From assembly GCA_964036155.1 (NCBI GenBank), contig OZ038423.1, forward strand, positions 31,759,249 to 31,823,248: DNA of 64,000 nt. Direction: 5' to 3'. Shown one piece after another: positions 56,753 through 64,000 of the stretch. The notes beneath the pieces were generated by a model, which was not told the DNA's origin, ran no database searches, and worked only from the letters and a program-made list of their open reading frames with translations. Numbering within the stretch: the first letter of the stretch is position 1; every line of letters starts with the position of its first letter. The translations under genes were made by a program, and so were the position numbers. This stretch comes from Diploscapter coronatus (taxonomy: Eukaryota > Nematoda > Chromadorea > Rhabditida > Rhabditidae).

Positions 56753-59700
56753 ATGATGTCTGGGGAGGGCCCGAGCATCGTCGAAAACGATGACCGACTG
56801 GATGACAACGTTATCATCGAGGGATATGCTGACATCGATAACGAAATGGTGGGCGAATTTTTGAAAACTGAAAAATATTATTTATTTTCGATTGGCGATA
56901 CATTTTCAACAGACTTAGGCAGCGCTTAAGCCAAAATGTTTCGTGAAAATTTTGTTGAGTTTCCCCCGTGTACCGTTTTTTTCTATTTAAAAGAATATTA
57001 TATCGTACCCCTTCCCCTAGAACTTCTCATTCTGGCTGAATATTTGTCTTGGTCTTATCTTCAGTAATCTTATTAAAATTATCTAGACTTTAATGTTTTC
57101 CTGAAAAGTACATGATTTTATAAGGAAAAGAATCTTTCCAGATTTTGGTAAATGTATTCATTTCGAAGCGATATCAATCATTTGCAAATTCTTTGAAATT
57201 TAATGGAATGTTGAAACATTAGACTTTTTCAGGAAATAATGAACTATCAAGTTGACGAGGAGGAACGAGGCGGGCCTGATGGCGATCCGTTCGGGGGAAT
57301 GCCTGTTCATGTAGGGGAATTTCGAATTTGTATTTATTATTTTTCTTCAAAGTTAATTTATTTCCTGAATAGTTTTGTGTGCTATTTGTTCTGGAAAATT
57401 TTAATTGTTTTCAACTTTTATCACTTTCTTGAACAACTTTCTGGAAATATACTTGATTAAAAAATTCAGTTGTATCACGACATCGTGGAATTCAAACGAT
57501 CCGGCGCCTACCCGGCCTACGTTTCAACTAAGCATGACAGAAGTGCACCCAGTCATTGGAGGTGGGCAATTTTTAGATTTTTAAAAAAACATTTTTTGGT
57601 TATTTTTTATTTCGCTATACAACACAGATGCGGTACTTCAAGTTTTAGCCATATCATTATCGTCGTCTCGAAATAATATTCGATTAAAACTTCCTTTTTT
57701 CAAATTTCGATCATTTAAACTTGCAGACACCGCTGCTCCCGCTACACTCTGGCAGACGACAACGAAACACTGCTGTATTTCAACCCGCACAGCACCGTCT
57801 ACGACCACCCCAAAGTGGTCGTCAAAAAGGGCGAGGTGCGCAAAGTGCTCGAGCGGATACACGAGCTCATCGGACACCTGGGACAGAAGCGGACGTACGA
57901 TTTTTAGCTTTTTTTCAAGAATATCAAGTTTCTATTCTTTCAAAAAATATAATTTTCTTAGTGTTTTTCAGCCTTTTCTTTTTAGGAAATGTCAAACAGA
58001 GATTTGAATATTTGTTATTTTGAGGAAAAACATCAAAAATGATAATTCTCCAACTTTTGCAGCCAAATCGTCGTCCTGAAGAAGCTGTTCTGGCGCTCAG
58101 TGCGGCAGGACGTGAAGAACTACATCGAGATGTGCGATTTCTGCCAGCAGAAGAAAGTCGAAGGGAAAAGGATCATGAAGGCACCTATCGACGTCATGAG
58201 TTAGTCGATTTTTTTAATGTAAAACTGAAAAATTCAAAATACTCGGGACCTTCATAAAAAAAACTACCGTACATTAATTAGTAGATAGGCAAGCAACATC
58301 TGCATTAAACACTTTCATTTGAAAATTTAAAGATTTTATCGTTGATTGGAGAGAAGTCGATATTCATTCCGCAATTAGAAATTTAGAGTGAAATAGTGAT
58401 CGCATAGAAGAAAAACGAGGCGAAATAGCGCAATTTCTGGACATCGACGCGTTCTCTCTAGTCGATTACCTGAAACATATTTGAAATTTTCGAAAATTAA
58501 AATGCTTCCCTCCGAATTTTTTGGTTCTCTTATCGCCCCCGGTCTTCCCGAAGGCTTTTCCAAAAATAAGAACGAAAGATTTACCCCAAATGAGAGTCGC
58601 CCAGCCGAGAGGCTGAGTCAGGCCATTCATCCGTTCGCGATGAGGCCCGCTCATCACTGGGAAAAAACTCCTCCCGCCTAAGACAGACTGGATAGTCCGT
58701 CCATTCCCTGACTGCTCGAGCCAAAGAAGATGCCTTGGGAAATTCCCCCACAAATGCACGAGATATTGCGCTAAATCCTAGACGGTGTTGAAAATGAATA
58801 TTTTCTTTCAAGAATTTGAACAAATAGTGAAATTCAATGGGATTTTTTTTATAATTCGTCATCCCTCACATTTCGGGGGTCTCTTCTCTAAGGGCCCGTT
58901 CATACTTAGTTGTAATGCAACTGGCAACTGGCAACTTGCGCGAAATATCATGAGAAATCAAGAGCACAAGAAATAATGCAATCGCGCTCTCTTCGTCTCC
59001 CGTGCTATTTCTAACGAGTTGCAAACTGCAACCAAGTCTGAGCGGGCTCTAATATTTTGCAACCTACATGAACCAATTTTTGGTCTTCTTACTTTTTCGG
59101 AGATAAAAATTTAGAAACATAGTTAATGCAAAAAGTCTCCTGAAAAGCGAGAATTAGATTTTTCAGAAGACGACTTCAATATTAACGTCGTGATTCGTCA
59201 CAAAGATGCAACAGATGGGGACCGACTTGAGTTCCATCTTCACGGGTAAAATTTGTCTGAATATTTTTGAAGCATATGTCATCTATCTTTCTACGCTCTA
59301 GAACTCGATAACTCGTAAAAAGGCAAAGTTATAAAAAATCGAGTTCTAAAACGGAAAGAAAAATTTTGCAATAGTTATATCTTTTACAACTTATTCCTTT
59401 GATGAGCTAAGTAAAGTTCAGTCAGGTCATTTTTGCAAATGTTTATTTTCAGGTACAACGAAAACGCGGTTCGTCAAGCGGCATTCAATAAGATGACCTC
59501 GTACACATTTAAAGAGACCCAAAGACGCGTCTCTAAAAGACAAGCCGCAAAGAGGAAACTGCAAAATGTAAGTTTTTTTCAACTTTCGTTTAAAAAACTG
59601 TTTAACTTCAGACTTTCGAGGACAAGAACATGTTGGACGGATCGAATTTTGGCTTGGAATCTGGCGAAAGATTTGAAGAATCGGGGTATGTTTCAGAATT

Positions 59701-62088
59701 TTCAAAGGAATTTTGATAAATGGGATGAGCTCGAAATTAAACAGAACTTATCAGTCTTAATTTTTTTGGCTACAAATCCAAATGCTCAGATTTGTATTTT
59801 TCGATAAAAAAAACGCTTTTATGAAGAATAATGTTTTTAGAGTCGACTCGTTATTCGAAATGAAGCGCGAGCGAGAAGATCCCCGATTGGTCAGCCTGAG
59901 CGAAGCAATGCCTTCCACGAGCAACGCTGAAGAAGAGCACAGAAATGATAACAGCAAGAAAAATGCTCAAAGTAGGTTTTCATCGAAAAATCATTGAAAA
60001 CGGGTAGATTTAATGGGTAGTGTAGACTTCATCAAATTCCAAAGTTACAAATTGGAGATGGAACTTTGATAATAGATAGGTTTGATCTAAAAATTAAGAA
60101 AAAAACTTCAAAAACCTAGAGATACTGTGTTATTATTCTTGGAATTTTCGAAGTTTTTCATATCGGTTTCACGTCACCCACAATCATGAATTCTTTACAG
60201 ATGGTTTTGATCAGTAGATAAAGTTAACCATAAAAAATATGATAAGTTTCGCAAAATCTATTTTTATGTTAGAAAATGCTCAACAATGCGCACTACTGAT
60301 TTTTTAATTACATAAAATTCGAATTTTCAGCGCTCGAAATCGACGATATTACCGTCGTTCGACGTCCGGAATACATGATGCAGAAAGTCGTTCCCAAGCG
60401 GGAGAAGCTCGTCAGGAGAAGTGATTTTTAGATTTTCTATGATGAAGGATAGGGCTTTGAAATTCTAAAACCGTCTAGGATAATTTCGGTTTTCTAATTT
60501 TTTTCGAAAAGCATCATTATGAATCATGAGAATTTAAGACTGTCGGAAATATTTTCAGATACAAACCACCATGTGTCTTCTTCGAGCGAACATAATCAGA
60601 ATGGAACGACGCATCATGATAAATTGCAGGAAGAAAGGAGCACTCTGACAGACATCGCGTACAAATACGCCCATGCAGTTGCCGAAATACTCACCGATAG
60701 AAATTGTAGGTTTAAAAATTTCTTTAAGAATCCATCACTCATACTCGATTTGCTAATCGAATATAATAGGAAATTTAACCATTGTTGAAACACATCGAAA
60801 GAAAGAAATAGCCGCTAAAATGAAACTTTTCTGAAACATATCAAAAGAAAGCAATTGGATATTCTGGAAAAGAGATTTCAGTAAATTTTTATCAAAACTA
60901 CTTTTCTCTTGGTTTTGATAATTTCTTAGAAACTAATAGTGTTTTTAATTTCAGCGGAGCAAAATCCCTCAGAATTGCTGAGTTCGTATGATGCGATCCA
61001 CTCGCAACCGGAAATGATGGGCCTCGCACCGATCATGATGCTGCCGTCTTGTGACAAGGAAGTCATTGCTCTTCAGAAAGAGGTGGATTTGTTTTAAAGG
61101 TTCTTTAAAAAATCTTAGGTATTTCTTAGTTTTTGAAAATAGTTGAACATTATTTTATTCTCATTTTTTGCTATGTTTCAGCTTCTAACGCGTCAATTGG
61201 CTCTGCAAAGACTGCAGGAGAAGGTGCTTCGAGCCCAATACGCTCATTACGGGCAGTTGATGAACAATGGCGAACCGATGCACGGCAGCGTTATGGCAGA
61301 GGAAATCGTTGAGGTTGGTGTTTTTTCCAGACTTCTCAAAATTCGATACGCAAAAGCCCTCAAGTCGACCCCGAAAAAATAGTATGCCGTAGTGTGAAAA
61401 AAAAAAAACATTTCTTCATTTACTCTCTTAAAGCGATGCGTTATTTCTTCTGCGGGTAGAGTCTTGAGGAATCTGACTTTTCGTATTTTTATCCGAATTT
61501 CAACAAAATTTTTGAAGTTGATAAAAATTGGATAGAAATTTGACTTTTCTCTACACAACAAATTGAACATTTGGATCTAGCCTTGGATTGTTTACTTTAT
61601 TCTTTGAAACTTATTTCAATCATCATTTATCAGCAGTTGCGATACTTCTTCGAAGATTTACATTATACCGTTGTCCAAGAATAGTTGAACCTAGTTTCAA
61701 TTTGCCTCAAACGTCGGGACATTTTTTCACAGCAAATATCCCTTATGCGGTGAATTATTCCGGTCAGCGTTTGAACTACTATCTTTAATAGTGGGACGAG
61801 AGATTATGAGTGAATTTTTGCGGTGGAAAGCGTTGCAACGTCTGATTTGCTTATTATGTAAACCTCCGAACACACATCTTTTCCTTCCAAATTTAAAATT
61901 CCTCCGAAAACCGATAGATTCAGGTAGAAGATCTAAACGTGATGGACGACGGAGAGCAGCCTTCAGAAGGCATCGACGACAAATACGACGCTGACCCGAA
62001 TGAGCTGTATGGGAAAAGACAACGGATCTACGTCGAAAACGGAGCCAACTCACAAAATCTGCAGGAGCCAAATCAGGACATCGAATAA
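56753..62088 (+). CDS. Protein with integrase-type H2C2 zinc-binding domain, likely domesticated
   Basis: Fourteen exons keep frame: 56753-56848, 57233-57310, 57470-57561, 57727-57894, 58063-58199, 59167-59245, 59453-59567, 59612-59685, 59841-59971, 60331-60420, 60559-60705, 60955-61082, 61182-61313, 61924-62088; 543 residues. Residues 126-175 match the H2C2 zinc domain of retrovirus-like integrases: IHELIGHLGQKRT then FWRSVRQDVKNYIEMCDFCQ, with ligands His134, His139, Cys169, Cys172. No D,D-35-E catalytic core follows; the rest is acidic, Lys/Arg- and Gln-rich with a helical segment (TRQLALQRLQEKVLRAQYAH). Many introns and single-copy context argue for a host gene that kept only the zinc fold, perhaps for protein or nucleic acid binding. 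From its place beside rnp-7 it may correspond to an uncharacterised C. elegans K04G7 gene. Function unknown. Confidence 0.85.
58889..59050. mobile_element. Inverted-repeat element, family C copy 2
   Basis: The terminal repeats AGGGCCCGTTCATACTTAGT and ACCAAGTCTGAGCGGGCTCT pair imperfectly. It lies in intron 5 of the H2C2 gene. Confidence 0.75.
61327..61475. mobile_element. Inverted-repeat element, family E copy 3
   Basis: The ends are CCAGACTTCTCAAAATTCG and AGAGTCTTGAGGAATCTG, more diverged. It lies in the last intron of the H2C2 gene, upstream of the family A copy. Confidence 0.75.
61707..61844. mobile_element. Inverted-repeat element, family A copy 4
   Basis: The ends are TCAAACGTCGGGACATTTT and AAAGCGTTGCAACGTCTGA. 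It lies in the last intron of the H2C2 gene and is closely related to copy 1. Confidence 0.8.
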
Positions 62089-62282
62089 GGTATATTTTGG
62101 GATTTTAATTTATTGATTACTGTAGTTTCATCTTCTTGAAAATTCCGATCAGCTTGGAGACCGGTACTTTGAAAAGTTTGCAGTTTTTTAACCTTTTTCG
62201 AAACTTACCTTTTCAAAACAGTCCGAACTTTCCAAGAAGATTCTTTCTGCCAAAGATTGGAACTTTTTTCTTCTAGGAAATT

Positions 62283-62288
62283 AATAAA
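62283..62288 (+). terminator. Polyadenylation signal AATAAA, H2C2 gene
   Basis: A canonical signal about 195 bases after the stop codon at 62,088. Confidence 0.4.
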
Positions 62289-62705
62289 TTCACAAAATGA
62301 AGTCCAAATGTGACCAGATACTTTCTTCACCAGGTTTTTTTTTTATTTTGTTTGTTTCCAAAAACGATAATCGTTTGTCGTAAACGGGTTTGCACAATGT
62401 TTCAGAGAGGTTTGATTCATGAAACTGAGTTTTGAGTTTGAAAATTGACCAGAACATAAATTGCTGAAATTTTTCCTCTTACCTATAATTGTAAAATCTA
62501 ATCTAGACATTTGTTTATTTTTCAAAATTACGACCAAAATCCAGAAATGACAACTTTTTGACAACAAGCCATGAAACGACAAAATTTAGAGACTATTGGA
62601 TAAGTTGAGAGTATATGTTTGCCTAATTGTAAGGAATAAAAATTCATGCCATTTCAGTCTTGTTGCCAAAAGATCATTTTATTCCCTAGTTGCCATTTTA
62701 CGGCA

Positions 62706-62805
62706 GTCTGAAAAAGTAGTTGCATACGAAATAGTAAAGGAGCAAAATCATTTTCCTACCAAACCATATCCTATTTGACGCGCAACGATGCAACTACTTT
62801 TCCAA
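62706..62805. mobile_element. Inverted-repeat element O
   Basis: CTGAAAAAGTAGTTGCAT pairs with ATGCAACTACTTTTCCAAG. It lies downstream of the H2C2 gene. Confidence 0.65.
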
Positions 62806-64000
62806 GTTGCCCCACTTTACCTAAACTTTCATTTTCTCGCATTTCAATCAGTTCCGGGCGAATAAACCGTTATGCCACGTGTCGCTAGAGTTTCGTAAAC
62901 TTCGAGAACCTTTGCGAAATTCGAAATTTTTGCGAATTCACAAGGCTACTCAAATAAATAGTAATGTAGTGATGACGAAAAATGTTGCGAAATTATAGAG
63001 GAAGAATAGAGATAATTTGAGAAGAGAAAATAGCAAGAATAAGTAGTATAAGAAGTAGAGAGGAAAAGATAGAACAGGAGAAGAGTATTTAAATTTTAGA
63101 GAAGAAATGATAACGAGAAGTAGTATTAGATTTTTAGAGAAGAAAAGAAACATTTTCCAAGCATGTTAACGTCTGTTCATCTATGAACACGTGTACTAAA
63201 ATTGGAAAGCGAAAGGGAAAAGGAATTTAGAAAGCGAAAACGATAAGAATGGAAAATTTCTCAAGCGGGTAATGGAAAGAAGATTTTTCGGGCTCATTGT
63301 TTTCGCTCTTTCTTGAAAAATAAGAGAGTTGTGTATTGAGATAATTTACCATTTTTGGAAAGGGATTTTTCATTATTTCGTACTTTTTCCTCGAAAGATT
63401 TCCATTTTTAAAAGAGCTTTCCGATTTCGAAAGAGATCAATTTCGCTAATACTTTTGGCGCCTTAGCGTTAGCCACGCGCTCCTAGGAATGGAATGGGGT
63501 GATTTTTTGTTCTTTATTCTCTCCTCCTATCTTCTGCTTTCGTACTATTTCTCCCCCTCCCTTCGTTCTTTTCACCCTCTTCATGTTTATTCGCCAGAGT
63601 TGCTCTATTTTCCTCACTCCCTGATTTCTTGTTCTCTCCTCCTTCTGAATGCTATTTCCCCTCCAGCTTGCCTCCAACCAACTACACGCGCGTTCTTCAA
63701 CGAATTTCCCAATGAAGTGCAGTCTGAATTTCTCGATTTTTGAAAGTTTTGACTAATTTTGGGAATCCACCTGTTTTTAAATAGTTTCTTACGTGAAATT
63801 CTGAAAAATCGATGTTTTTTTCTCGATTTTTGGGGAATTTGAATTTTCCGAATGGATTTTAAAATCTTCGGCTCCAAATGTTGCCTAAATTTCCACAATT
63901 CCCAAAAATCGACTAATAGTTTGGTCTTTTTTGGTGCTTTCTTTGTGCAGTTTGCTAATCACTTTATCGTCTTTTCAATTTTTTTCGCCATTTTTCATTC

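Larger units (their letters stand above)
62089..64000. other. Intergenic region at right edge
   Basis: No gene was found. An AATAAA at 62283-62288 may end the H2C2 gene. An inverted repeat lies at 62706-62805. Purine-rich sequence (about 62990-63150) is followed by a pyrimidine-rich stretch (63505-63670) containing the ACTATTTCTCC-type word also seen at 47.8-48.5 kb. Confidence 0.45.

Overview
This 64 kb window is eukaryotic nuclear DNA, almost certainly from a nematode. It is AT-rich, genes are cut into many exons of about 50-180 bp, nearly all acceptors read TTTTCAG or a close variant, and several start codons sit within about 15 bases of such an acceptor, as expected for spliced-leader addition. 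The recognisable genes have nematode counterparts. From memory, Caenorhabditis elegans has nurf-1 and kbp-3 together on chromosome II, rab-21 and cyn-11 next to each other on chromosome II, and ogt-1 and rnp-7 together on chromosome III. Finding all of them within 64 kb, with very intron-rich models (51 nurf-1 exons in view and 32 ogt-1 exons), suggests a rhabditine nematode outside Caenorhabditis. Gene models were built by hand from splice consensus, reading-frame phase and family similarity; every junction listed keeps frame.

Layout, left to right. (1) 1-21,909, minus strand: nurf-1 (BPTF/NURF301 chromatin remodeller subunit), running off the left edge inside its C-terminal PHD region. A 2.2 kb internal gap (6,059-8,228) looks like a boundary between isoforms. 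(2) 22,919-26,260, plus strand: two small coiled-coil genes, the first divergent from nurf-1 and possibly kbp-3; the second ends in a short strand-rich segment resembling the RWD heads of Spc24/Spc25. (3) 27,093-31,710, minus strand: rab-21 and cyn-11 (cyclophilin H). (4) 33,334-45,498, minus strand: ogt-1 (O-GlcNAc transferase), complete. (5) 45,499-50,679: 5.2 kb without genes, holding a long pyrimidine-rich tract. (6) 50,680-55,993, minus strand: rnp-7 (U1-70K), complete. (7) 56,753-62,088, plus strand: an unnamed 543-residue protein with a retroelement integrase-type H2C2 zinc-binding domain. (8) 62,089-64,000: no gene seen.

No shared pathway links the genes. The set is housekeeping: chromatin remodelling, splicing (U1-70K, cyclophilin H), endosomal traffic (Rab21), glycosylation signalling (OGT) and possibly kinetochore.

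Two features stand out in the noncoding DNA. First, introns and spacers are full of short non-autonomous inverted-repeat elements. At least six families have more than one copy here, and one intron holds an 886 bp element with about 223 bp near-perfect terminal inverted repeats. Second, the 11-mer TAGGTTTCAAA occurs 12 times exactly (either strand), always in noncoding DNA, where base composition predicts about 0.1. Its GTTTCA core resembles the 'Ruby' upstream motif of nematode 21U-RNA (piRNA) genes, so the introns may carry dispersed piRNA loci. A splicing signal is the main alternative.
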